A DNA stretch of 64,000 nt from CAZTDU01 sp050248795 (lineage in GTDB: Bacteria > Pseudomonadota > Gammaproteobacteria > Burkholderiales > SG8-39). The stretch spans positions 62,001 through 126,000 of the forward strand of contig JBFWRS010000001.1 of NCBI GenBank assembly GCA_050248795.1, in the 5' to 3' direction. Positions 24,144 through 33,131 of the stretch are shown here, one piece after another. The notes below the pieces were generated by a model that did no database searches, was not told where the DNA came from, and saw only the letters and a list, made by a program, of their open reading frames with translations. How positions within the stretch are numbered: position 1 is the stretch's first letter; every line of letters starts with the position of its first letter. The position numbers and the translations under genes are program-made.

Positions 24144-25771
24144 CATGAGGCTGCCGTAACCAGGAGGGCCAGCACTCCAGCCGCCAGGCAGTAGTACACC
24201 ATAGGCCCGAGCGTGAAGCGAATGATGGTGCCCTCCTGCCGAAGCAGGCCGACGACAGCAGCGGCTGCGACGACATTCAGCACGGACACCATGTTTCCGG
24301 CATTGGCCCCCAGCATCTGGGCCGCCAGGACGACCGTTCGCGGAACGGCCGCCTGCTCGGCCGCACTGAGCTGGAAGAGGGCGAACATCATGTTGCTGAA
24401 GGTGGCGCTGCCCGACAGGAAAGCGCCGAAGGCACCGACAAACGGCGCAACCAGCGGCCAGGCGGAACCGACGACCTCCGCGGCGCTCGCTGCCAAGGTC
24501 ATTGGCATGCTGGCGAGACCGCCGCTGTTGACGCCTGAGTGGATGAAGATGCGCACCATCGGAACCGCCGCGCCCAGTGCGACGGCGCTGCCGAGGAGCG
24601 CGGCGGCCGTGTCCCGTACGGCGGCGAGCCCTTGCCCGGCGCTCATGCCGTGCAAGGGAATGGTGACCAGCGCAATGGCGATGAACATGGTCCCCGGGAG
24701 GTATAGCGGTGCAACAGAGACGCCGATGTCCGTGCCGAGTATGCCCGTCCAGGAAATCGATACGGCCTGCAACCAGTCCTTCAGCGGCAAAAGCGGGACG
24801 CGGGTGGCGACCAGCAGGCCGGCGAGCATCAGATACGGTGCCCAGGCGCGGCCGAGCGACATTCCGCGCGAGATCGCCTCACGCGCCGGCTGATTGCGCC
24901 CAGCGGCAAACGGCGCACTTGCCGGAAGCATCAGTCCTTTACGCGCCACTGGAACCACAAGCGCGAGCCCTACAAGGGCGCCGATGATGGAGGGAAACTC
25001 AGGCCCGAGGAGCACTACGACCGCGAGTGCCGGCAGCGTAAAGCACAAGCCCGCAAACACGGCAAAACGCCACGCGCGCAGGCCCTCTCGCCAGCTCCGG
25101 CTTGGATGGAAGAAGCGGGTAAGCATCATCACCATGAGCAGCGGGATTGACGTGCCGACGAGCAGGTCCATCGCGATCGCCTGTACCGCTACCGCCTGGA
25201 GGAATTCCGGCAGGGAGGTACCGCCGATCACGCCGGCCGCGCCCGAAGCGACGCCGCCTTCACCCTGCAGGCCCTGGGCGAGCCCCACTACGACCGGCGT
25301 GCCGATGGCGCCGAACGATACCGGACTGCTGTCCGCGATCAACGCGAGAACGACCGCCGCCAAGGGCGTAAGGCCCAGCGCGACCAGCAACGGGGCGGTG
25401 ATCGCGGCCGGGGTCCCGAAGCCGGCGGCACCCTCGAGGAAGGCGCCGAACAGCCAGGCGATCAGGATAATCTGCGCACGCGGATCGGGCGAAATGCGCA
25501 TGAAGCCGTCGCGGATCACAGCCATCGCGCCGCTTGCGGTCAGGATCTTCAGCAGAAGGATGGCGCCGAGCACGATCCACAGGATCGAGGCCGCGATGAT
25601 CACGCCCTCGATCGATGCGGCCAGCACATGGACGGCCGGGACGCCCCAAAACACCACGCTCGCGGCGGCAGTCAGGACCAGGCTGAGAGGCATGGCCGTG
25701 GCTGCAGGCAGGCGCAGGATGACGAGCAAACCGAGGACGGCAAGCAGCGGCGTCAGCGCGGCAACGACCAT
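24143..25771 (-). CDS. lctP: L-lactate permease (LctP/LldP family)
   Basis: 542 aa, about 12-14 membrane helices. Family sequences present: FLEGAAGFGTPAAITAPLLVALG, SFGAIGTPVVVGLAQGL, HSGVNSGGLASMPMTLA and FLSGSATFSNMMFALFQL. It moves lactate with protons. Next to lactate dehydrogenase and PEP synthase it could export fermentation lactate or import it for gluconeogenesis. It starts 9 bp after the Usp gene at 25781, whose product may be co-made. Confidence 0.92.
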   Translation of the reverse strand: MVVAALTPLLAVLGLLVILRLPAATAMPLSLVLTAAASVVFWGVPAVHVLAASIEGVIIAASILWIVLGAILLLKILTASGAMAVIRDGFMRISPDPRAQIILIAWLFGAFLEGAAGFGTPAAITAPLLVALGLTPLAAVVLALIADSSPVSFGAIGTPVVVGLAQGLQGEGGVASGAAGVIGGTSLPEFLQAVAVQAIAMDLLVGTSIPLLMVMMLTRFFHPSRSWREGLRAWRFAVFAGLCFTLPALAVVVLLGPEFPSIIGALVGLALVVPVARKGLMLPASAPFAAGRNQPAREAISRGMSLGRAWAPYLMLAGLLVATRVPLLPLKDWLQAVSISWTGILGTDIGVSVAPLYLPGTMFIAIALVTIPLHGMSAGQGLAAVRDTAAALLGSAVALGAAVPMVRIFIHSGVNSGGLASMPMTLAASAAEVVGSAWPLVAPFVGAFGAFLSGSATFSNMMFALFQLSAAEQAAVPRTVVLAAQMLGANAGNMVSVLNVVAAAAVVGLLRQEGTIIRFTLGPMVYYCLAAGVLALLVTAAS

Positions 25772-25780
25772 CCCGGCACT

Positions 25781-26227
25781 TCAGCCGCGGAAGACCAGGA
25801 CCGGTACCGTGGCGTGCGAGAGCACCCTCTGCGTGACGCTGCCCATCATCAGCCGCGAGAAGCCGCGCCGGCCGTGCGAGGCGATGAAGATGACATCGCA
25901 CTTCTTCTTCCGCGCGGCGTCGACGATCCCCTCGTAGGGCGTAGCGGCTTTCGCCACCACCGATGCGAGCGGCACACGGGCCGCCTTGGCGAGCTTGGCC
26001 ACCGCCGCGACCTGTCGCTCGCCGGCTTCGCGCGCGGCCCGCTCGAACTCCCGGTACGTCTGCGCATCGATGCCGTAGCCTTCGCCGTAGAGCTGCGGCT
26101 GCCATGCTTCGATCGCGTGAAAAGCGGTCACCCGGGCGCCGACCTCGGCGGCAAAGCGGATGGCCGCCTTGGCCGCCTTCAGCGCAACCGGCGATCCGTC
26201 CGTGGGAATCAGAATGTGCTTGAACAT
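25781..26227 (-). CDS. Universal stress protein (UspA family), second copy
   Basis: 148 aa from MFKHILIPTDGSPVALKAA. It has the same nucleotide-binding ending as the first copy (FIASHGRRGFSRLMMGSVTQRVL, TVPVLVF). The upstream in-frame extension to 26266 was rejected because all Usp copies here start MFKHIL. It sits between ppsA and lctP; the strongly conserved first 12 codons are shared with two other loci in this window, evidence of local gene duplication. Confidence 0.93.
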   Translation of the reverse strand: MFKHILIPTDGSPVALKAAKAAIRFAAEVGARVTAFHAIEAWQPQLYGEGYGIDAQTYREFERAAREAGERQVAAVAKLAKAARVPLASVVAKAATPYEGIVDAARKKKCDVIFIASHGRRGFSRLMMGSVTQRVLSHATVPVLVFRG

Positions 26228-26243
26228 GGTGTCAGCCTCGCGC

Positions 26244-28658
26244 TCACGCAGCTTTGGGCGCTGCATCGGCCAGCCGCTTCTCGGTCTGCGCGACGTGGCG
26301 CGTGGCGGCGACGAAGCTGTCCGGGTTGAGGGAGATCGAGTCGATGCCCTGCTCCACCAGGAAGCCGGCGAACTCGGGGTAATTGCTCGGCGCCTGGCCG
26401 CAGATGCCGATCTTGATGCCGGCGGCGTGCGCCTTGGCGATCGCCTCGGCGACGAAGCGCTTCACCGCCTCGCTCCTCTCGTCGAAGAGCCGTGCCAGAT
26501 CGGCCGAATCGCGGTCGACGCCGAGCACGAGCTGGGTGAGGTCATTGGAGCCGATCGAGAAGCCGTCGAAGCGGCGCGCGAACTGCTCGGCGAGGATCAC
26601 GTTCGAGGGCACCTCGCACATCATGTAGACCTGCAGCCCGTCCACACCGCGCTTGAGGCCGTTCTCGGCCATCACCGCCAGCACGCGGTCCGCTTCCTCC
26701 GGCGTGCGGCAGAAGGGCACCATGATGATCACGTTGGAGAAGCCGATTTCATTGCGCACCCTGGCGAGCGCCCGGCACTCCAGCGCAAAGCCGGCGCGGT
26801 AGCGCTCGTCGTAGTAGCGCGAGGCGCCGCGCCAGCCGAGCATGGGGTTCTCTTCCTTCGGCTCGAAGGCGGCGCCGCCGAGCAGGCCCGCATACTCGTT
26901 CGTCTTGAAGTCGGAGAGGCGCACGATCACCGGATGCGGATGGAACGGCGCGGCAAGCTTGGCGACGCCGAGCGCGAGCGTGTCGACGAAGTAGTCCGCC
27001 GGGTTGGCGTAGCCGCGCGTGAGGTCCTCGATCTCGCTGCGCACCGCCGGATCGGCGACGCGGTTGGGTTCAATGAGCGCCATCGGATGCACCCGCACGA
27101 AATTGCTCACGATGAACTCCAGCCGCGCAAGTCCCACGCCCTTCGCCGGCAGCCGCCACCAGCGGAACGCGGCGGCGGGGCTGGCGACGTTCACCATCAT
27201 CGCAGTGCGCGTCTGCGGAATGCTGGTGAGGTCCACGTCCTCCGCCTCGAAGGGCAGGATTCCCTCGTACACCACGCCCTGCTCGCCCTCCGCGCAGGAG
27301 AGCGTGAGCGCCTGGCCGTCTTGCAGGACCGTTGTGCCGCGGCCAGTGCCGACGATCGCCGGTACGCCCAGCTCGCGGCTCACGATCGCCGCGTGGCTGG
27401 TGGTGCCGCCGTGATCGGTAATGATGCCCGCGGCGCGCTTCATGATGGGTACCCAGTCGGGATCGGTCATCTCGGTGACGAGGATCGCGCCATCGCGGAA
27501 GCGCCCGATGTCCTCGGCGCTGCGGATGACGCACGCCGTTCCGGCGGCGATCGCCTCGCCGATCGCCGAGCCGGTGAGGAGCCGCTTGCCGCGCGCCTTC
27601 AGCTTGTAGGACTTGAGCGTGCCGGCCCGGCGCACGGACACGACTGTTTCCGGGCGCGCCTGCACCATGTAGAGCTCGCCGGTCGCGCCGTCCTTCGCCC
27701 ACTCCATGTCCATGGCTCGGCCGTAGTGCGCCTCGACCGTGGCGGCCCAGCGGCCGAGCTGCAGGATCTCGTCGTCGGACAGAACGAAGGACTGGCGTTC
27801 CTTCTGCGTCGTCTCCACGGTCAGCGTGCGCGCGCTGCCGCCGGTGGCATAGACCATCTTGCGTTCCTTCCCGCCGAGGGTCTTCTCGACAATCGGGCGC
27901 AGGCGCGCATCGGCGAGCAGCGGCTTGAACACCACGTATTTGTCCGGGTCGACCGAGCCCTGCACCACGGTTTCGCCCAGGCCCCAGGCCGCGTTGATCA
28001 CCGCGGCGCGCGGAAAGCCGCTCTCGGTGTCGATCGAGAACATCACCCCCGATCCGGACAGGTCCGAGCGCACCATGCGCTGCACGCCGATCGAGAGCGC
28101 GACCTCCAGATGGTCAAAGCCCTTCGTCTCGCGGTACGAGATGGCGCGGTCGGTGAAGAGAGACGCGTAGCAGCGCCGACAGGCATCGAGCAGCTCGCGC
28201 TCGCCGCGGACGTTGAGGAAGGTCTCCTGCTGCCCGGCGAAGCTCGCCTCGGGCAGGTCCTCGGCCGTGGCGCTCGAGCGAACGGCGACGCTCGCCTCCG
28301 CCGAGCGGCTCCGCCGTGACAGCTCCTGGTAGGCGTCACGAATCGCCTGCGCGATCGGCGGCGGGAACTCGCCGTCGAGAAACAGGCGCCGCGCCGCTTC
28401 GCCGGTTTCATGCAGCGTGGCGGCGCCGCGCTTGAGCGCTTGCATCCGTTCCGCGAGCGCGGCTTCGATGCCGTTCGCCTTGACATACTCGCGGTACGCC
28501 TGCGCAGTGGTGGCAAAACCTTCCGGCACGCGCACGCCGCCCGGGGCGAGGCGCTGCACCATTTCGCCGAGGGAGGAGTTCTTGCCGCCCACGCGGGCGA
28601 CGTCGCTCCTTCCCAAGGTCTCGAACCAGGCGATGAATGGGTCGGGCGGGACGGACAT
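26244..28658 (-). CDS. ppsA: Phosphoenolpyruvate synthase
   Basis: 804 aa, full length. Converts pyruvate, ATP and water to PEP, AMP and Pi. N-terminal ATP-grasp domain (GGKNSSLGEMVQRL, RSSATAEDLPEASFAGQQET), swivelling phospho-His domain (DHGGTTSHAAIVSRELG, His near 420), and C-terminal TIM-barrel (GLARLEFIVSNF, SIGSNDLTQLVLGVDRDS, ICGQAPSNYPE). AAGGAG precedes the ATG. An FNR-like box and a CATACT -10 lie upstream, placing the predicted start about 20 bp before the ATG. Head of the ppsA-usp-lctP-adh-usp-cls run. Confidence 0.96.
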   Translation of the reverse strand: MSVPPDPFIAWFETLGRSDVARVGGKNSSLGEMVQRLAPGGVRVPEGFATTAQAYREYVKANGIEAALAERMQALKRGAATLHETGEAARRLFLDGEFPPPIAQAIRDAYQELSRRSRSAEASVAVRSSATAEDLPEASFAGQQETFLNVRGERELLDACRRCYASLFTDRAISYRETKGFDHLEVALSIGVQRMVRSDLSGSGVMFSIDTESGFPRAAVINAAWGLGETVVQGSVDPDKYVVFKPLLADARLRPIVEKTLGGKERKMVYATGGSARTLTVETTQKERQSFVLSDDEILQLGRWAATVEAHYGRAMDMEWAKDGATGELYMVQARPETVVSVRRAGTLKSYKLKARGKRLLTGSAIGEAIAAGTACVIRSAEDIGRFRDGAILVTEMTDPDWVPIMKRAAGIITDHGGTTSHAAIVSRELGVPAIVGTGRGTTVLQDGQALTLSCAEGEQGVVYEGILPFEAEDVDLTSIPQTRTAMMVNVASPAAAFRWWRLPAKGVGLARLEFIVSNFVRVHPMALIEPNRVADPAVRSEIEDLTRGYANPADYFVDTLALGVAKLAAPFHPHPVIVRLSDFKTNEYAGLLGGAAFEPKEENPMLGWRGASRYYDERYRAGFALECRALARVRNEIGFSNVIIMVPFCRTPEEADRVLAVMAENGLKRGVDGLQVYMMCEVPSNVILAEQFARRFDGFSIGSNDLTQLVLGVDRDSADLARLFDERSEAVKRFVAEAIAKAHAAGIKIGICGQAPSNYPEFAGFLVEQGIDSISLNPDSFVAATRHVAQTEKRLADAAPKAA

Positions 28659-28684
28659 GAGAATCTCCTTTGAACAGTCCCGCC

Positions 28685-28725
28685 AGTATGGAGCGACGAC
28701 CGCGCGACCCGTTGACCTGCGTCAA
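28685..28725 (-). promoter_or_regulatory. ppsA promoter with FNR-like box
   Basis: TTGACCTGCGTCAA (28712-28725), a symmetric two-base variant of the FNR consensus, overlaps the ldh stop. The minus-strand -10 CATACT is at 28690-28685. Box centre to predicted start (about 28678) is about 40.5 bp, the class II spacing. It leaves a 20-nt leader with an AAGGAG ribosome site, unlike the other box-linked genes. Confidence 0.6.
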
Positions 28726-29669
28726 AAACCCGCGTGCGAAACGGCGTCTCGAACCGCATCTGCCGAGCGCCGCAGAGCGCCGATCTCCTCCTCCGAAAGC
28801 GGGATCGGAAGCACGCGCCGGATGCCCGAACGATCGACGATGGCGGGCAAGCTCAGGCACACGCCGCGGATGCCGTAGTGCCCGTCGACGAGCGTCGACA
28901 CGGTGAGCACCGACGCCTGGTCGCGCACTACGGCCTCGATGATGCGGGTGAGCGCGGCCGCAATCGCAAAGTTGGTGGCGCCCTTGCGGCGGATGATCTC
29001 GTAGGCGGAATCGCGCACACGCGTGGCCATGGCAGCCATATCCTCCCCGGTACAGGACATGCCGGTCAGCCGGCAGTATTCGTGAAGCTGCACGTTCGCG
29101 AGGCTGGCCGCCGACCAGGCGACGAGCTCGCTGTCGCCATGCTCGCCGAGCACGTACGCATGGACGTTGCGGGCATCGACGCCGTAGTGCGCCGAAAGCT
29201 CTGCGCGCAAGCGCGCCGTATCGAGCACCGTACCGGAGCCGAACACCTTCGCGGGCGGTAAACCCGACAGGCGCAATGCGGCGAACGTGAGGGCGTCGAC
29301 CGGATTGGTGGCGATGAGGAGCAGCCCTTCGGGATTCGCGCGGACTACTTCGGTCACGATGCCGCGCAGCACCTCCACGTTCCGGATCAGGAGCGCCGGC
29401 CGGCTCTCGCCCTCCCGCTGCGCGGCGCCCGCAGCGATCACCGTCACCGCCGCGCCCGCTGCATCGGCCAAGCCGCCCGGCTTCACGCTGACCGGCGCGT
29501 AGAAGGGCACGGCGTGCGCGATGTCCATCGCCTCGCCTTCCGCCCGCTCCCGGTTTGCGTCGATCACGACGATCTCGCGCGCCACACCCGAAGAAGCAAG
29601 CGTATAGGCGAGCGTGCTGCCGACCCGGCCGGCGCCCACAATCGCGATCTTCGTTCCTTCAATGCTCAT
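28722..29669 (-). CDS. ldh: L-lactate dehydrogenase
   Basis: 315 aa. Reduces pyruvate to L-lactate with NADH. NAD motif GAGRVGSTLAYTL, catalytic His in VLGEHGDSELVAWS, ATNPVDALTF, and Gln in the specificity loop GAAQREGESR, which marks lactate rather than malate dehydrogenase. It sits 63 bp upstream of ppsA on the same strand and is back-to-back with pyruvate kinase 23 bp away, giving a pyruvate node under one regulatory region. Confidence 0.94.
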   Translation of the reverse strand: MSIEGTKIAIVGAGRVGSTLAYTLASSGVAREIVVIDANRERAEGEAMDIAHAVPFYAPVSVKPGGLADAAGAAVTVIAAGAAQREGESRPALLIRNVEVLRGIVTEVVRANPEGLLLIATNPVDALTFAALRLSGLPPAKVFGSGTVLDTARLRAELSAHYGVDARNVHAYVLGEHGDSELVAWSAASLANVQLHEYCRLTGMSCTGEDMAAMATRVRDSAYEIIRRKGATNFAIAAALTRIIEAVVRDQASVLTVSTLVDGHYGIRGVCLSLPAIVDRSGIRRVLPIPLSEEEIGALRRSADAVRDAVSHAGF

Positions 29670-29692
29670 CGATCTGCTGAGCCTGGAAGCCT

Positions 29693-31111
29693 ATGATAAA
29701 GCGCATGGCATGGAACCGGACCAAGATCGTCTGCACCCTCGGACCTGCAACCGACACGCCGGGCGTGCTGGAGGGGCTCGTGCGTTCCGGCATGAACGTC
29801 GCGCGGGTGAATCTGTCGCACGGCGAGCGCGGCGAGCACGAGCGGCGCATCGCCGAGGTGCGCGAGATTGCGCGGCGCCTCGGGGAACCGATCGCTGTCC
29901 TTGCCGACCTGCCAGGCCCCAAGTTTCGCCTCGGCATCCTGCCCGAGGGCATGCGCAGGCTCGCGGACGGCGCGCAGGTCATTCTCGCGGCGGAGCCCGG
30001 TCCCGCGCCGGTTCTGCCGGTGCGCAGCCCCGAGGTGCTTGCAGCGCTGCGCGTAGGCGAGCAGGTCTACCTCGCCGATGGCGCGATCGAGCTTCGCGTG
30101 TTGCGTGCCGCCCCTGATAAAGCCGAGTGCGAGGTCGTGGCCGGCGGCGTCGCGCGCTCGGGCTCGGGCATCAACGTTCCCGACTCCAAGCTCACTGCTC
30201 TGATTCCGACGGCCGCGGACCGGCGCCACCTCGAGTTCGCCCTCACCCAGGAGACGGACTGGGTTGGCGTGTCGTTCGTTCAGGAACCGGAGGACCTCGC
30301 GCGAGTCCGAGCTCTGCTGCCGTCGCGGGACCCGCCGCTCTTGATGGCGAAGATCGAGAAGCGCCGAGCGCTGGCGGGCCTGGACGCCATCGTGGCAGCC
30401 GCCGAGGGTGTAATGGTGGCGCGCGGCGACCTGGGCGTCGAGACCGACCTCGCGCATATCCCCCTTGTGCAGAAGCGCATCATCGCCGCGGCCAACGCGG
30501 CCGCGCGCCCCGCGGTCACGGCGACGCAGTTGCTGGAATCGATGGTTGAACACGAGCGCCCGACGCGCGCCGAGGTCACCGACGTGGCCAACGCACTGCT
30601 CGACGGTACCGACGCCGTGATGCTCTCGGCCGAAACCGCCGTCGGGCGCTTTCCTGTACGCGCCGTGCAGATCCTGCAGCGCGTGCTCGCGGCCACGGAA
30701 GGCGAGTACGCGGAACGCATCGCCATCGATCGGCTGCGCGCGGCGCCGGGCTCGCCGGCGCAAGCCGTTAGCTTCGCAGCCTGTCAACTCGCGGCACAAC
30801 TCGATGCGCGCGCCATCATCGCTCCCGCACGTGAGGCTGCGGCGGTCTGTGCGATCGCGCGCCTGCGGCCGCGCGCGCCGCTCGTGATGGTGGTCACGTC
30901 CGAGCCGCTGTGGCGCAAGCTCGCCATGGTGCGCGGCGTTGCGCCGCTCCTTGCGCCCGCGCCCGGCGGGCCGGAAGCGTGGCTCGAGCGCGCCCGCGAC
31001 TGGCTTTACGCACGCGGCCTCGCCCAGCGCGGCGACCCAGCCGTGCTCCTGCACGCAGCAGACCCGTCCCAATCCATCGCCGATTCTCTGCGCACCGTAC
31101 GGCTTGATTAG
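29693..31111 (+). CDS. pyk: Pyruvate kinase
   Basis: 472 aa. PEP plus ADP to pyruvate plus ATP. Family motifs: RTKIVCTLGPATD, GMNVARVNLSHGE, ADLPGPKFRLG, catalytic Lys in LLMAKIEKRRA, VMVARGDLGVE, and MLSAETAVGRFPVRAV. Two ATGs are possible: 29693 (with GGAAG only 3 bp upstream) and 29705 (7 bp after TATGAT, which would make a leaderless start). It diverges from ldh and faces pfkB. Confidence 0.95.
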   Translation: MIKRMAWNRTKIVCTLGPATDTPGVLEGLVRSGMNVARVNLSHGERGEHERRIAEVREIARRLGEPIAVLADLPGPKFRLGILPEGMRRLADGAQVILAAEPGPAPVLPVRSPEVLAALRVGEQVYLADGAIELRVLRAAPDKAECEVVAGGVARSGSGINVPDSKLTALIPTAADRRHLEFALTQETDWVGVSFVQEPEDLARVRALLPSRDPPLLMAKIEKRRALAGLDAIVAAAEGVMVARGDLGVETDLAHIPLVQKRIIAAANAAARPAVTATQLLESMVEHERPTRAEVTDVANALLDGTDAVMLSAETAVGRFPVRAVQILQRVLAATEGEYAERIAIDRLRAAPGSPAQAVSFAACQLAAQLDARAIIAPAREAAAVCAIARLRPRAPLVMVVTSEPLWRKLAMVRGVAPLLAPAPGGPEAWLERARDWLYARGLAQRGDPAVLLHAADPSQSIADSLRTVRLD

Positions 31112-31151
31112 GGAGCGGGAGTCCATGGGGACCGGCGTTCAATTAGCGGAG

Positions 31152-32249
31152 TTAACGGGATTTCTTTCGAGGCTTTTCACGCGCCGCTCGCTTGCGCCTT
31201 GCGGCGTGCGCGGCGGCGGTATCGACCGCGAGCGGATCGCTTGCTGGAAAGGTCCCTTTCAGGGCGTCGTCCAGCTCCTGCTCGAGCGCAGCATCGGCCT
31301 GCGCTTGCCCGCCCGGTTGCAGCTCGACCTTGATCGCCAGGCGCTCGATATCACCCTTGTGCGCAAGGCTGGTGCCCGGCGCGAGCAGCGCCGCGGTGCC
31401 GCCCGCAATGCCGTACCGGAACGCGTCCTCGAGACTGCCGCCTGAGGCAAGGCGCCAGACCATCGCGGCGAGAAAGCTGTCGCCGGCGCCGACCGTGCTC
31501 GCGATCTTCACCGGAATCGCCGGCGCGCGCAGCAGCATGCCCTGCGCAGCGAGCAGCGCCCCGCGATGCCCCAGTGACAGTGCAACGACCTCGGCCTTGC
31601 CGGCTTTGACCAGATCACCCGCCGCACGGTCCCAGGCATGTTCGTCTTCCAAAGACTCTCCCGTGAGCTCGCGCAGCTCGCGCAAATTGGGCTTCACCAG
31701 GTAGACGCCCTCTTCGAGAGCAGCCGCAAGAGCCGGCCCCGAGGCGTCGAGAACCATGCGGCCGCCGCGCGCGCGCACGATGCGCGCAAGGCGTGCATAG
31801 AAGTCCTCCGGCGCGCCGGGTGGCAGACTGCCGCTCGCGACGACATACCCGGGCGGCTCGGACATTGCCGCCACGCGATCGAGGCACGCCTGCCATTCGG
31901 CTTCGGCGAGCTGCGGGCCGGACAGTACAAAGCGGTACTCCCGGCCGCTTGCGCGCTCGAGCACGGTGAAGCTCTCGCGCGTCTCCTCTGCGATGTCGAG
32001 CGCGATGCTGGAGATGCCGTCTTCCTCGAGCAGGCGCCGCAGCATCTGCCCCAGGACTCCGCCCAACGGGTAGAGCGCCTGGCAATCGGCGCCTAGGCGC
32101 GTCAGGACGCGCGCCACGTTGATGGCGCCGCCTCCTGCGTCGCGTCGCACGTCGGTGCAGCGCAGCTTGTGCTCGGTGGTGACGGTCTGCGTTGTCGCCG
32201 ACACGTCGATCGACGGGTTCAGCGTCACCGTAAGGATTCGGACGTTCAT
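31152..32249 (-). CDS. pfkB: PfkB-family 6-phosphofructokinase/1-phosphofructokinase with basic C-terminal tail
   Basis: 365 aa. Ribokinase-fold sugar kinase: TVTLNPSIDVS, GGGAINVARVLTRLGAD, SGSLPPGAPEDFY, VKPNLRELRELTGE, and the catalytic STVGAGDSFLAAMVW. It phosphorylates fructose phosphate to fructose 1,6-bisphosphate. Residues from about 310 on are outside the kinase fold: LDDALKGTFPASDPLAVD and then a Lys/Arg-rich end. The LKxTFPASDP sequence recurs in small proteins of unknown role, so this looks like a fused tag. Last gene of the gap-GH65-usp-pfkB operon. Confidence 0.92.
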   Translation of the reverse strand: MNVRILTVTLNPSIDVSATTQTVTTEHKLRCTDVRRDAGGGAINVARVLTRLGADCQALYPLGGVLGQMLRRLLEEDGISSIALDIAEETRESFTVLERASGREYRFVLSGPQLAEAEWQACLDRVAAMSEPPGYVVASGSLPPGAPEDFYARLARIVRARGGRMVLDASGPALAAALEEGVYLVKPNLRELRELTGESLEDEHAWDRAAGDLVKAGKAEVVALSLGHRGALLAAQGMLLRAPAIPVKIASTVGAGDSFLAAMVWRLASGGSLEDAFRYGIAGGTAALLAPGTSLAHKGDIERLAIKVELQPGGQAQADAALEQELDDALKGTFPASDPLAVDTAAAHAARRKRAAREKPRKKSR

Positions 32250-32252
32250 GGC

Positions 32253-33131
32253 TCAGCGCTCATCGATCTCGGCTCCGACCTTCAGCCGCGCAGGCGAGCG
32301 CTCGGCCGCCCGCACGAGAAGCAGCGCACACTCCGCCTCGGCGAGCAGCCGCTTCAGCACCGGCGCGCGCCCGGCGGCCAGCGCGCCATGCCAGCCCAAG
32401 GCGAGCACGCTCGCGGTCCGGCGCGCGACCTCCTCCAGGAGCACCGCGGCCGGATCGCCGCGTGCGAGGAGCACGTGGTCGACGCAATGGCCCTCTTCGG
32501 GGGTACAGCCCGCGAGCCCGCGCTCGACCATCTCCTCGAGCCGCTGCGGATACTCGTGATGCGGCGCATCGGCGTAGGCGCCGAGCGGGGCTGTGCCCGC
32601 AGGCGGGCCGTCTTCAGAATGCACCACGGTCACCTTGAGCCGCGAGGCTCCTGCGAGTCGCACGGCGGCCTCGAGCGCCTGGTCGGCCGAGCGTTCGCCG
32701 CTCGCTGCGGCCAGCATCGATGTCCAGGGCAGCGCCTCTCGGTAGCGCGCGGGCAGCAGCAGCACGGGCACCGGGCTGCGCTCGAGGACGGCCTGGGCGA
32801 CCGTTCCCAGGCGCTGGGAAAGCTCGAGGCCGGCCGAGGCCGATTCGCCGCGGGCGCTCATCACGACGAGATCGACACGATGGACCGCGATCGCCTCGAG
32901 CACGGCGGCTTCGGCATTCTCGGGAAGCTGATGCACCACGACCTGCATGCGCCGCGCATCCGGGACGCGCAACCGCGCGAGCGCCTCACGTGCCGGCAGC
33001 GGTTGCGCCGTCGCGTGCAGCACGTGGAGCGTGGCGCCGAGCCGTTCTGCAAGCCAGAGTGCGCAACCCGCGCCCTTCGCTGCCTCGGGCGAGCCGTCGA
33101 GCGGCAGCAGGATGGAAGCGAAGCGGCTCAT
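32253..33131 (-). CDS. Tandem universal stress protein (two Usp domains)
   Basis: 292 aa. First domain starts MSRFASILLPLDGSPEAAKG and runs to about 145 (PVPVLLLPAR); the second covers about 150-285 with a weaker nucleotide loop (ALGWHGALAAGRAPVLKRLLAEA). Tandem Usp proteins often sense ATP or redox stress. The ATG overlaps the stop of the HAD-GH65 gene and pfkB follows within 4 bp, placing a stress protein inside a sugar-catabolic operon. Confidence 0.85.
   Translation of the reverse strand: MSRFASILLPLDGSPEAAKGAGCALWLAERLGATLHVLHATAQPLPAREALARLRVPDARRMQVVVHQLPENAEAAVLEAIAVHRVDLVVMSARGESASAGLELSQRLGTVAQAVLERSPVPVLLLPARYREALPWTSMLAAASGERSADQALEAAVRLAGASRLKVTVVHSEDGPPAGTAPLGAYADAPHHEYPQRLEEMVERGLAGCTPEEGHCVDHVLLARGDPAAVLLEEVARRTASVLALGWHGALAAGRAPVLKRLLAEAECALLLVRAAERSPARLKVGAEIDER

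Noticed and set aside
26160..28319. 719-codon plus-strand ORF
   Set aside because: Antisense to ppsA, which has all catalytic motifs.
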